NCBI RefSeq assembly: GCF_041088075.1
Contig: NZ_JBGCVY010000058.1
Coordinates: 1 to 64,000 of the forward strand
DNA: 64,000 bases
Reading direction: 5' to 3'
Source of the DNA: Mucilaginibacter_A sp041088075
GTDB taxonomy: Bacteria > Bacteroidota > Bacteroidia > Sphingobacteriales > Sphingobacteriaceae
The position numbers and the translations under genes are program-made. The notes under the pieces were generated by a model. The model did not search any database. It saw only the letters and a list, made by a program, of their open reading frames with translations, and had not been told where the DNA came from. The first letter of the stretch is position 1. The number at the start of each line of letters is the position of its first letter. Positions 1 through 6,911 of this stretch are shown here, in pieces.

Positions 1-648
1 ATTGGTTTGGTAATTTGTTATATAAACCAAGCCAATCTTCCATTTTCTTTGTATCAGAATACATTAAGGCTTCATATTCATGTAACTGGATATATGGAAT
101 GAATTTGTAAAAATTCAAATCATCTTTTAATTGATTCTCCATTTCAATAATCCTGTTATAAGGTTGAAGCGTTTTTGTAGCGATGTAACCAGGGAAATCA
201 TTTTTCAGACCATATAAATCTATTAAGGTAGTATGATAAACGTCAGGACATTCATGAAACCATTGGATTATATCATTGAAGTTGTTTAAACTTTTTTTCT
301 GGCCCTCTTTTTTGGGCCATGCTTCTTTTACCCTATAAAAATTGGTGTCTGTACCAGCCTGGACAAATCAAAAACCAGGCAATGCCAATTTTTAGGCGGT
401 AAAAGAAGCATGGTGCAAAGCATAAAAGAATAAGTTTAAACAAGTTCATTTTTAAACTTAGCATATCCAACAATTCCACCTCTTTTTTTCAGCTTTCGGT
501 TGGTTAAAACTTTTCTTGTTTCAACATACACATTAAAATTAAGCAAGTGTGGGCGCAATATATCTGTAACAAATCTTTCTTCAGAAAAACCTTCCGAAGT
601 TATGTTTAATCGTATCAAGGCTTTCCTCCAATTATGTTTTTGTCCCAT
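1..648 (-). pseudogene. DUF4276 family protein, split by a palindromic element and cut by the window edge
   Basis: The gene starts at 648 and overlaps the end of the upstream ATPase gene by 34 bp, the usual AAA-DUF4276 operon arrangement. The first 70 codons (648 to 436) carry the family's N-terminal pattern: an RLNI strand, SEGFSEERFV and GGIVGYAKFK. They end at a TAA that lies in the tip of an inserted palindromic repeat (282-443). The family resemblance resumes beyond the insert, from 283 down to base 1, in a different frame with no stop codon (about 94 codons). It includes HTTLIDLYGLKNDFPGY and HEYEALMYSD, which match the DUF4276 C-terminal region. The halves cannot be read through, so the gene is probably dead. 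DUF4276 has no settled function; the link with an AAA_21 ATPase is seen in many accessory loci. The family assignment is from memory of motifs. Confidence 0.75.
282..443. repeat. Palindromic MITE-like element, copy A
   Basis: A 162 bp inverted repeat. The tips read TTGTTTAAAC on the left and GTTTAAACAA on the right. Inside them, TGCTTCTTTTA (320-330) faces TAAAAGAAGCA (400-410), each followed inwards by a CC/GG step and TAAAAATTGG or CCAATTTTTA. The sequence AACTT occurs just outside both tips on the minus strand and could be a target duplication, but removing it does not restore the DUF4276 reading frame. The insert splits the DUF4276 gene. It has no coding capacity. Confidence 0.8.
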
Positions 649-1697
649 AGTTCGCCTAAAGAATATTCATCCAGCCATTGTTCAAGTTTTTCTGGTTCTA
701 ATCTTCTAAATACTGTCTCGGCTTCTTTTTTTTCTACGATGATAATATCTTCAGCATCAAACTCATTTACTAAACTTACCGATTGTGTGGAAACAATAAT
801 TTGAGATCTTTTGGAAGCTTTCTTTAAAAGCCCGGCCAAAATTGTTATAGCCGAAGGATGCAGCCCTAATTCAGGTTCATCCAGTAAAATAACTTTTGGT
901 AAATCTTTTTGAAGTAACAGCGTAGCCATACAAATAAACCTAACCGATCCATCAGATAATTCATTAGCCGTAAAGGTTTTATCCGAATAATTATCAACCC
1001 ATTCTAAACGAATTGTTTCCTTATTTAAAGGATTTACTTCTAAAACAAAATCGTTAAAAAAAGGAATGACTAATTGGATCGTTTTAACGATTCTTTCATG
1101 ATATTTTTCTTGTGTTTTTTTTAATATATATAGAAAAGGTGCCAGGTTAGAAGCATCTTCAAATAAAAACTTACTGTCAGAAATCGAACTGTATTTCTTA
1201 ACCCCGGCTGATTCACTTGTATCGTGAAAATGGTAAACTCTCCATTCTTTTAAAACATCATAAACATGATCGGCTATTTTGTCTTTTTTTGCTTCTATTG
1301 ATAAATTACTTTCTTTTTCGTCAATTGTAATGGAAGTTGTATAGGGAGTGCTATAGCCATAACCCATAAAGCCACAATGTTCGAGCGCAATAAACAAACT
1401 ATCGTCGTTTGTAGGTTGCAGCTTTATATCATAAAAGTTTGGGTCAAAGTTTAAATCTATAATAATTTCTTTTGTTGATTTACTTCCATAATAAAGTAAG
1501 TTTTCTGCACCTGTTTTTAAAGAAGCAATTCTTACTCTTCTTTCAATAACATTTCTTAAAAATCTATAAAGAGAAATAAAATTAGTTTTTCCTGCCCCAT
1601 TCTGGCCAATTAGTACATTCATACTTGTAAGATGTACAGCTTGATCTAAAATTGATTTATAGCCTTTTATATGTATATTTTTTAACTGATGGCTCAT
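615..1697 (-). CDS. AAA_21-type ATPase (RecF/SMC-like)
   Basis: This is a 360-residue P-loop ATPase. It opens with LKNIHIKGYKSI, the typical start of the AAA_21/RecF-like fold. Walker A is GQNGAGKT at residues 31-38, the ABC-type signature region is NELSDGSVRF, and Walker B is VILLDEPELGLHP in the last third, followed by the switch segment SQIIVSTQSV. A helical insertion of about 200 residues separates the two halves, as in single-gene SMC-like ATPases. The gene is the first of a two-gene operon with a DUF4276 partner, which is now disrupted. Such ATPase plus small-partner pairs are common in defence or accessory loci, but no specific system can be named from the sequence. Start ATG at 1697. 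Confidence 0.85.
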   Translation of the reverse strand: MSHQLKNIHIKGYKSILDQAVHLTSMNVLIGQNGAGKTNFISLYRFLRNVIERRVRIASLKTGAENLLYYGSKSTKEIIIDLNFDPNFYDIKLQPTNDDSLFIALEHCGFMGYGYSTPYTTSITIDEKESNLSIEAKKDKIADHVYDVLKEWRVYHFHDTSESAGVKKYSSISDSKFLFEDASNLAPFLYILKKTQEKYHERIVKTIQLVIPFFNDFVLEVNPLNKETIRLEWVDNYSDKTFTANELSDGSVRFICMATLLLQKDLPKVILLDEPELGLHPSAITILAGLLKKASKRSQIIVSTQSVSLVNEFDAEDIIIVEKKEAETVFRRLEPEKLEQWLDEYSLGELWDKNIIGGKP

Positions 1698-1939
1698 GCT
1701 TCAAATTAACTCTAAAATTTTCTATCTGTATTCAACAAAAGCATTTTTATGATCATATTGAATAAAGTTAATGATTATTATGGTTTATGGTTTTCATTAA
1801 GCACTTGTATTTTTACTTAAACAATAGAACAAAAAAACCCTAATACTTCGTATCAAGTTTTTTCGTTCTGTCAGGAGATAAAAATTTATTATTGTTGAGC
1901 AGTCGAACAAAATACTACCAATAGCTTCAAAAAACCACC

Positions 1940-2006
1940 ATGCTTCTTTTAGCACTAAAAAATTTGTGTTTGCAACTCACCAACTTTTAGGTGGTAAAAG
2001 AAGCAT
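1940..2006. repeat. Inverted pair of the TGCTTCTTTTA repeat
   Basis: TGCTTCTTTTA at 1941-1951 faces TAAAAGAAGCA at 1995-2005, with TAAAAAATTTGTG and CCAACTTTTAGG as the inner arms. It forms a hairpin of about 67 bp. The long TTTAAAC tips of copy A are not evident here. It lies in the 396 bp gap between the ATPase start and the GH3 stop codon (1698-2093). Nothing else in that gap looks like a gene. Confidence 0.75.
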
Positions 2007-2093
2007 CAAAAACAAAGAAAACAAACTTTAAAAAAGTACCTATCAACCTGTAATTTTTTTTCGCCGTAAACCCTAATCTCACAATTATACCAA

Positions 2094-4403
2094 CTAATCC
2101 TTGTATTCCAATTGCTTTTTTAACAGGATATGATCAGCATAGCGGGCAATCATTACATCGAAAGTTCCCGGTTCGGTTACTAATTTCATACTGGCATTCC
2201 AAATGGCTATATCAGATGGATTAATGCTGAAATTAACCGTTTTTACTTCGCCGGGCTTTAAGGTGATTTTGCTGAACCCTTTTAAAGCCATCACCGGCGT
2301 GCTTACCGAATTTACTTTATTTCCTAAGTATAACTGAACTACTTCTTTACCTTCAACAGGTCCGGTATTTCTCACGTTAACGGATATATTGACCTGGTCG
2401 TTTTTTCCAAATTCAGTTTTAGAAACTTTCAGCCCGTTGTATTCAAATGTGGTATAACTCAGCCCGTAACCGAAAGAAAACAACGGATCGGTAGATGAAA
2501 AAACATAATCCAAGCCTGGTTTTTCAATTGTTCCGTGGCGGCGGTTGATGCCTTTTGCCGAATTTACATAATTATAAAAAACCGGGATATGGCCGGTTGA
2601 TTGCGGAACAGACATATTCAACCGGCCGGAAGGATTGACCTTTCCAAATAAAACATTGGCAATTGCCGTACCGCCTTTTTCTCCGGGATACCAGGCTTCC
2701 AAAATAGCAGGAACGTTTTCCTTTTCCCAACTAATGCTCCATGGACGCCCGTGTACCAGGACTAAAATTACAGGTTTCCCGGTTTTATAAATGGCCTGCA
2801 ACAATTCCCGCTGTACGCCTTGCGGGCTAATATCGGTAACGTCATAACCTTCGCCGCAGGTAAAAGGGTCTTTAGGTTCGTTTTCCGGCGCATGGCCATT
2901 CCAGCCCACGCCCGAAAATACCACGCTGCTGGTTCCAAGCACCACCACAACCGCATCGCTGTTTTGCGCAGTTTTTACGGCCTGTTCAAACCCGCTTTGG
3001 TTTAAACCGGTCAGTTCGCATCCTTTTGCATAATTGATTTTAATGCGGTTGCCTGCAAATTGCCTGATGCCGTCTAAAACGGTAACACCAGAACGGTTGT
3101 CGCGCGTAAAACTGTAATCGCCATACTGAACCTGGTCTGCATTCGGGCCAATCACTGCCAAAGATTTAATTTGGTTGATGTTTAAAGGCAACAGGTTTTT
3201 ATCGTTCTTTAATAAAATAATAGATTCTTCTGCTATTTGCTGTGAAAGTTGAACATGTGCGGGTGTGTGCAAGCGCTTTTGGAGTTGGGTTGTATCCGGC
3301 AGAGGCTTTTCAAACAAACCAGCTTTAAATTTAGCCGTCAAAATCCGGGCTACCGAACTGTCTATCTGCGCTTCTTTTACTTTGCCGGACTTTACCAGTT
3401 CAATCAAATGCGAGTACACATCCGGGCGTGAAGCTTCCAAATCAACACCCGAATTTATGCCGATAAAAGCAGCATCAGTTGCCGTTTTTGCCACTTTATG
3501 AAAATTGTACAATTGGCTCAAACCGCCGTAATCAGAAAAAACGTAGCCTTTAAAACCCCATTCTTTTCTTAAAATCTGGTTGAGCAAAAACTGGTTTCCG
3601 TGGGCGGGGATTCCGTCAATTTCATTATAAGAAGGCATAACAGCATAAATATTTGCCTTTTGAACAGCTTCTTTAAAAGGCGCCAAAAACATCGAACGCA
3701 ACTCCCTTTCGCCAATTTCGGCAGGTGCCAGGTTGATACCGGCCAAAGGTTTGCTGTAAGCGGCAAAATGTTTTGCGGTGCACATCACTTTATTGGCGGC
3801 AATACCAGTGCGGCTTTGTGCTGGACTGCCTTGCATCCCTCTTACAAAAGCCGATCCCATTTGGCCTACGAGGTACGGGTCTTCGGCAAAACACTCTTCC
3901 ACACGGCCGTAGCGCGCGTCTCGTATCAGGTCAAACAACGGCGACAAGGCTTGGTCAACACCGGAAGAAGTTGCTTCATAAGCGATAACCGATCCCATTT
4001 GTTCGATTAAAGCCGGGTTCCAGGTACTGCCTTGGGCAATAGATTGCGGAAATACAGTTGCCCCTGCGGCTAATTGTCCGTGCAAACATTCGCCGATTTG
4101 GATTGGGGGAATGCCTAATCTTGTTTTTTCACGCGCATATTTTTTTGCGTTGATGGCTTGTTTGGCCACTTCTTTAACGCTTACAAACGGGCTTTCTAAA
4201 ACGCCGTAAGCAATTGGGCTGTTTACAGATTCTGCCAATGAAGACATTGTCATCTGGCCTACTTTTTCTTCAAGCGTCATCCTTTTCAGCAAATCTGCAA
4301 CCCTTTTTGGCACCGGTGCATTTGCATTTTTATACAATTGTGCATTGGCCGAGGCAATAAACAGTAACGCTAAAAATGCAGACAGGGCTTTTTTACTGAA
4401 CAT
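2094..4403 (-). CDS. bglX: Secreted glycoside hydrolase family 3 beta-glucosidase
   Basis: This 769-residue protein begins with a signal peptide that ends in ANAQ near residue 22, so it is probably periplasmic. It has the GH3 layout. The N-terminal barrel contains DARYGRVEECFAEDPYLVG, KHFAAYS and GFKGYVFSDYGG; the Asp of SDYGG, near residue 290, is the expected nucleophile. The alpha/beta sandwich contains NLLPLN and AVIGPNADQ. A C-terminal fibronectin-III-like domain has GPVEGKEVVQLYLG. It should hydrolyse beta-linked glucosides or related oligosaccharides, but the exact substrate cannot be read from sequence. It stands alone on the minus strand with no SusCD pair or other polysaccharide-utilisation gene nearby. 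The symbol follows the closest well-known homologue. Confidence 0.9.
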   Translation of the reverse strand: MFSKKALSAFLALLFIASANAQLYKNANAPVPKRVADLLKRMTLEEKVGQMTMSSLAESVNSPIAYGVLESPFVSVKEVAKQAINAKKYAREKTRLGIPPIQIGECLHGQLAAGATVFPQSIAQGSTWNPALIEQMGSVIAYEATSSGVDQALSPLFDLIRDARYGRVEECFAEDPYLVGQMGSAFVRGMQGSPAQSRTGIAANKVMCTAKHFAAYSKPLAGINLAPAEIGERELRSMFLAPFKEAVQKANIYAVMPSYNEIDGIPAHGNQFLLNQILRKEWGFKGYVFSDYGGLSQLYNFHKVAKTATDAAFIGINSGVDLEASRPDVYSHLIELVKSGKVKEAQIDSSVARILTAKFKAGLFEKPLPDTTQLQKRLHTPAHVQLSQQIAEESIILLKNDKNLLPLNINQIKSLAVIGPNADQVQYGDYSFTRDNRSGVTVLDGIRQFAGNRIKINYAKGCELTGLNQSGFEQAVKTAQNSDAVVVVLGTSSVVFSGVGWNGHAPENEPKDPFTCGEGYDVTDISPQGVQRELLQAIYKTGKPVILVLVHGRPWSISWEKENVPAILEAWYPGEKGGTAIANVLFGKVNPSGRLNMSVPQSTGHIPVFYNYVNSAKGINRRHGTIEKPGLDYVFSSTDPLFSFGYGLSYTTFEYNGLKVSKTEFGKNDQVNISVNVRNTGPVEGKEVVQLYLGNKVNSVSTPVMALKGFSKITLKPGEVKTVNFSINPSDIAIWNASMKLVTEPGTFDVMIARYADHILLKKQLEYKD

Positions 4404-4570
4404 GGTTTGGGTTGAGGTTGATGACGGTTAATGAAAAAGGCCGCTCTTTTTTGGGCAGCCCTCGTTGTATTTGTTTTTCAAAGCTTCATAACACTTCCGA
4501 AGTTACAGGTTTCCAACTTCTTTTTAAAACCGATTGAAACTTCAGCAGGTTTGATTACCTAAACTCAGGG

Positions 4571-4707
4571 CTTGTTTAAAATCTGCTCACTTATTTCCGA
4601 TGCTTCTTTTACCACATAAAAATCATTGGCCTGATGTGTTTTTTCTAAACAGAATTTATAGGCATAAAAGAAGCATCACCGGTTTTTACTGTAGAAATTT
4701 AAACAAG
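4571..4707. repeat. Palindromic MITE-like element, copy B
   Basis: A 137 bp palindrome with 10 bp perfect tips, CTTGTTTAAA (4571-4580) and TTTAAACAAG (4698-4707). The inner cores are TGCTTCTTTTA at 4601-4611 and TAAAAGAAGCA at 4665-4675. It fills the middle of the 425 bp gap between the divergent GH3 gene and the ferritin-like gene, so any promoters for the two must lie in or beside it. No target-site duplication is obvious. Confidence 0.8.
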
Positions 4708-4828
4708 AGATTTAATTTGTAAGATATAAAACTTAACTAAAAGTAGGATGTTGAATACTTAAAGTTTATAACAAACAAAGTAAACTATTAACAACAAACC
4801 AAATTAAGACATCAAAAAAAATTAGAAC

Positions 4829-5305
4829 ATGGAAAAGCAGAATTTGAAAGAGCTGATTAAACAAGGCTTTGCGGCAATGAAAGCAGGAAGTAAAGTAGCA
4901 GCAGAAGCTACAAGCGAAATACAAAACGATGTAAAAAACGAGCAGTTAAAAAGTGCACTTCAGCAAGGCAACGAACAGTCAAAAGTTTGGGCCCAACGGA
5001 TAGACCGCGGTTTGGAGGAAGCAGGTGGCAACGCAGACCAGGACAACGAAATATTGAAAGCCCATTATCAGGTGAGCAAAAAAATCAGGCAGCAGGCAGC
5101 GGATGACAATACCCGTGATTTGGGTATCATCGCCAGCGGCCAAATGTCATTGCATTACTGGATAGCAGCGTTTGGCACACAGGCAAGCTATGCTGCCGCA
5201 GCCGGCCTAAACCAGGCACAGCAGGAAATGCAGGCATGTTTGGATGAGGCAAAGCAAGCCGATGAAAAGCATACCCAAATTGCGAAAAGCATTTTATCAG
5301 CATAA
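4829..5305 (+). CDS. DUF892 (YciE/YciF) ferritin-like protein
   Basis: This 158-residue, all-helical protein has no signal peptide. Its helices carry Glu, Gln and His residues in the pattern of DUF892 ferritin-like four-helix bundles: an early LKELIKQGFAAMKAG, then DQDNEILKAHYQV, then a last helix with EMQACLDEAKQADEKHT. Family members are small stress-related proteins that are often induced by salt or starvation. Their metal-binding chemistry is poorly known. It is a single gene followed by a strong terminator. The assignment rests on overall pattern and length, so it is good but not certain. Confidence 0.75.
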   Translation: MEKQNLKELIKQGFAAMKAGSKVAAEATSEIQNDVKNEQLKSALQQGNEQSKVWAQRIDRGLEEAGGNADQDNEILKAHYQVSKKIRQQAADDNTRDLGIIASGQMSLHYWIAAFGTQASYAAAAGLNQAQQEMQACLDEAKQADEKHTQIAKSILSA

Positions 5306-5317
5306 GATAACTGCTAA

Positions 5318-5360
5318 AATAAAGCCCGGCTTTTCAATAAATTGAGGGCTGGGCTTTATT
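5318..5360 (+). terminator. Rho-independent-type terminator after the ferritin-like gene
   Basis: AATAAAGCCCGGC at 5318-5330 pairs with GCTGGGCTTTATT at 5348-5360, with one wobble. It lies 12 bp after the stop codon. Confidence 0.8.
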
Positions 5361-5501
5361 ATTGTATTCTCCTTTGTAGAATATAACCTAATTGGTTTAG
5401 CTTTTGAGGTTAAAACAATACTGAAAAAAGTATTTATAAATAATATGGATCCAACAAAAAAGCGACTAAGAGTTTAATCTTCTAACCACTTCGCTTACAA
5501 G

Positions 5502-5577
5502 TACTCGGGGCGGGAATCGAACCCGCACTCCTTTAACAGGAATCCCGACCTAAATCGGGACGTGCCTACCAGTTCAC
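5502..5577 (-). pseudogene. tRNA-Leu-like remnant, 5' acceptor arm lost (copy 1)
   Basis: It matches the intact tRNA-Leu at 5993-6077 through the T arm, variable arm and 3' acceptor strand (CCCGAGTA on the minus strand). The opposite acceptor strand GCTCGGG is missing: the copy runs into unrelated TTTAGGC sequence. The anticodon region is a perfect TCCCGA/TCGGGA stem around a six-base TTTAGG loop, one base short of a normal anticodon loop. It is unlikely to be a working tRNA. Confidence 0.75.
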
Positions 5578-5601
5578 CGCCTAAATATTTTTGACTTCAA
5601 T

Positions 5602-5629
5602 AAAAAAGCCTCCTATAAAAGAGGCTTTT
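5602..5629 (-). terminator. Terminator after tRNA-like copy 2
   Basis: AAAAGCCTC pairs with GAGGCTTTT around an eight-base loop, directly downstream of the tRNA-like sequence on the minus strand, and is followed by a run of T. Confidence 0.8.
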
Positions 5630-5630
5630 G

Positions 5631-5706
5631 TACTCGGGGCGGGAATCGAACCCGCACTCCTTTAACGGGAACCCCGATCTAAATCGGGGCGTGTCCACCA
5701 GTTCAC
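5631..5706 (-). pseudogene. tRNA-Leu-like remnant fused to the GIY-YIG gene end (copy 2)
   Basis: It is near-identical to the intact tRNA-Leu from the D arm to the 3' end, but the 5' acceptor strand is gone. Its place is taken by the last codons of the GIY-YIG gene, and the TGA stop (5703-5705) lies inside the tRNA-like sequence. The anticodon arm is a perfect CCCCGAT/ATCGGGG stem with TTAG left over, so there is no standard seven-base loop. Confidence 0.75.
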
Positions 5707-5948
5707 ATTTTCGCAATCAACCTTTCGATAAAAATCCTGCTTTTCATTGATTTGATATAAAGTTCCCTTGAATTTGCTGCTGCTTTAGTTTCATAAGTTT
5801 CAAAAAACACCACTTTCCAAGGGCCTTTATTTTTTGTTGTGGTTACCTTGCCTCCATTGTGTCGTCCTAACCTTTCTTCCAAGTTTGAGGCATGGCCAAT
5901 GTAATAACGTCCGCTTTTTTCAGATTGTAAAATGTAAGTGTAAAACAT
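5703..5948 (-). CDS. Small GIY-YIG nuclease-domain protein
   Basis: This 81-residue single-domain protein has the GIY-YIG core. FYTYILQS at residues 2-9 holds the first strand. YYIGHASNLEERLGRHN follows, with the catalytic-type Arg in ERL. PWKVVFFETYETKAAANSRELYIKS contains the Glu that binds metal in this family. This size matches the YhbQ/UvrC-like stand-alone class, whose substrates are poorly known. It lies between two tRNA-Leu-like sequences on the same strand, with its stop codon inside the downstream one, which suggests linkage to the spread of those repeats. This last point is inference. Confidence 0.85.
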   Translation of the reverse strand: MFYTYILQSEKSGRYYIGHASNLEERLGRHNGGKVTTTKNKGPWKVVFFETYETKAAANSRELYIKSMKSRIFIERLIAKM

Positions 5949-5961
5949 ACGGGTAAAACAA

Positions 5962-5992
5962 CAAAGCCCGACACTTTAAGTATCAGGCTTTG
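5962..5992 (-). terminator. Terminator after tRNA-Leu
   Basis: CAAAGCC pairs with GGCTTTG, with further pairing of ACACTT and AAGTAT inside. It starts at the base after the tRNA-Leu discriminator on the minus strand. Confidence 0.75.
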
Positions 5993-6077
5993 TACTCGGG
6001 GCGGGAATCGAACCCGCACTCCTTTAACGGGAACAGGATTTTAAGTCCTGCGTGTCTACCAGTTCCACCACCCGAGC
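5993..6077 (-). tRNA. tRNA-Leu(TAA)
   Basis: An 85-base class II tRNA. The acceptor strands are GCTCGGG and CCCGAGT (one G-T pair at the end), discriminator A. The D arm is TGGTAGACACG, the anticodon stem-loop is CAGGA-CTTAAAA-TCCTG with anticodon TAA, the long variable arm is CCCGTTAAAGGAG, and the T arm is GCGGGTTCGATTCCCGC. CCA is not encoded. It is the only intact member of the four Leu-like copies here. Confidence 0.92.
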
Positions 6078-6094
6078 AGGTGATTAATTTCAAT

Positions 6095-6178
6095 CGGAGC
6101 GTATTCAGTCCCGCACTCCTTCAACGGAAATCCCAACCTTAATCGGGACGTATCTACCAATTCCACCACCCAGGCAGG
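6095..6178 (-). pseudogene. Decayed tRNA-Leu-like copy (copy 3)
   Basis: It keeps the D arm GTGGTGGAATTGGTAGATACG, a TCCCGATTAAGGTTGGGA hairpin and a variable-arm-like part. The T arm reads GCGGGACTGAATACGCTCC, which has lost the TTCGA loop and half the stem pairs. The 3' acceptor strand does not pair with the 5' GCCTGGG. It lies between tRNA-Gly and the intact tRNA-Leu. Confidence 0.75.
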
Positions 6179-6228
6179 CGGTTAACCTTTTAAAATTAAA
6201 TCCCCGCCCGATAAGGGAAGGGATTTAG

Positions 6229-6301
6229 AGCGAAAGACGAGGTTCGAACTCGCGACCTCAACCTTGGCAAGGTTGCGCTCTACCAACTGAGCTACTTTCG
6301 C
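6229..6301 (-). tRNA. tRNA-Gly(GCC)
   Basis: A 73-base tRNA with acceptor GCGAAAG/CTTTCGC and discriminator U. The D arm is AGCTCAGTTGGTAGAGC, the anticodon stem-loop is CAACC-TTGCCAA-GGTTG (anticodon GCC), and the T arm is CGCGAGTTCGAACCTCG. CCA is not encoded. It is first in the tRNA transcript. Confidence 0.95.
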
Positions 6302-6311
6302 ATTGTGGTTG

Positions 6312-6342
6312 CAAATATATACAGATTCAAAAAAAACACAAG
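6312..6342 (-). promoter_or_regulatory. Bacteroidota-type promoter for the tRNA cluster
   Basis: On the minus strand a -7 box TATATTTG (6319-6312) fits TAnnTTTG exactly. A CTTG at 6342-6339, 19 bases upstream, can serve as the -33 element. The tRNA-Gly 5' end follows about ten bases after the -7 box. Confidence 0.65.
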
Positions 6343-6369
6343 CCTTTGGCCAGCTTTTTTTTAATTTTT

Positions 6370-6855
6370 TTATAAGTCGTTGGCTTTCAAAACTTCAGCT
6401 ACCAAATCACCTTCGTAGCCTTTGCCATACGCGTACTGTTTTAACTGATAGCTTCTTTTATAGGCATCTTTTTCTTTGGACAAACCGGCTTTTTTCTCCA
6501 AAATACCTTTTAATTTCAACAGATAATCGTCCAGGTCAATTTGCTGCAATGCTTTTTTGATCAACCCGTCCGGCACCCTTTTCAGTTTTAAAGCTTGTTT
6601 GATTTTGATTTTGCCCCAGCCTTTTTGTCTGAATTTGCCCAAAGCATAAGCATTGGCAAAGCGTTCTTCATTCAAAAAATTTTGGCTGATGAGTTCCGAA
6701 ACGATATTTTCCACATCGCGCTGGTGCAAACCAAAAGTGTACAGCTTGTCGCGCACTTCCTGTTGGGCGCGTTCCTGGTACACACAATATTTCTCGGCTT
6801 TCAGCAAAGCTGTTTTCGGGTCGAGAATTTTCGGTTTGCTTTCTTCAAAATCCAT
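6370..6855 (-). CDS. recX: Regulatory protein RecX
   Basis: This 161-residue protein is the usual length for RecX, the RecA-filament modulator of the cytoplasm. It consists of tandem three-helix repeats. The first has CVYQERAQQEVRDKLYTFG, and the second the hallmark FLNEERFANAYALGKFRQKGWGKIKI with the F/Y-A-x-x-F/Y-V/A-R pattern. The third has RSYQLKQYAYGKGYEGDLV near the C-terminus. It is divergent from murF-alr with 56 bp between the starts. recA is not in the window. Confidence 0.88.
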   Translation of the reverse strand: MDFEESKPKILDPKTALLKAEKYCVYQERAQQEVRDKLYTFGLHQRDVENIVSELISQNFLNEERFANAYALGKFRQKGWGKIKIKQALKLKRVPDGLIKKALQQIDLDDYLLKLKGILEKKAGLSKEKDAYKRSYQLKQYAYGKGYEGDLVAEVLKANDL

Positions 6856-6911
6856 CCACCCAAAAATCGTTAAAATTCTTCTATTGGCAGAAATATCTTC
6901 AACTTCGCGCT

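Noticed and set aside
282..443. Programmed frameshift or intein-like explanation for the split DUF4276 gene
   Set aside because: The intervening sequence is a non-coding palindrome of a repeat found elsewhere in the window, and it contains stop codons.
6095..6178. Fourth functional tRNA-Leu
   Set aside because: The T loop TTCGA is lost and neither the T stem nor the acceptor stem can pair.
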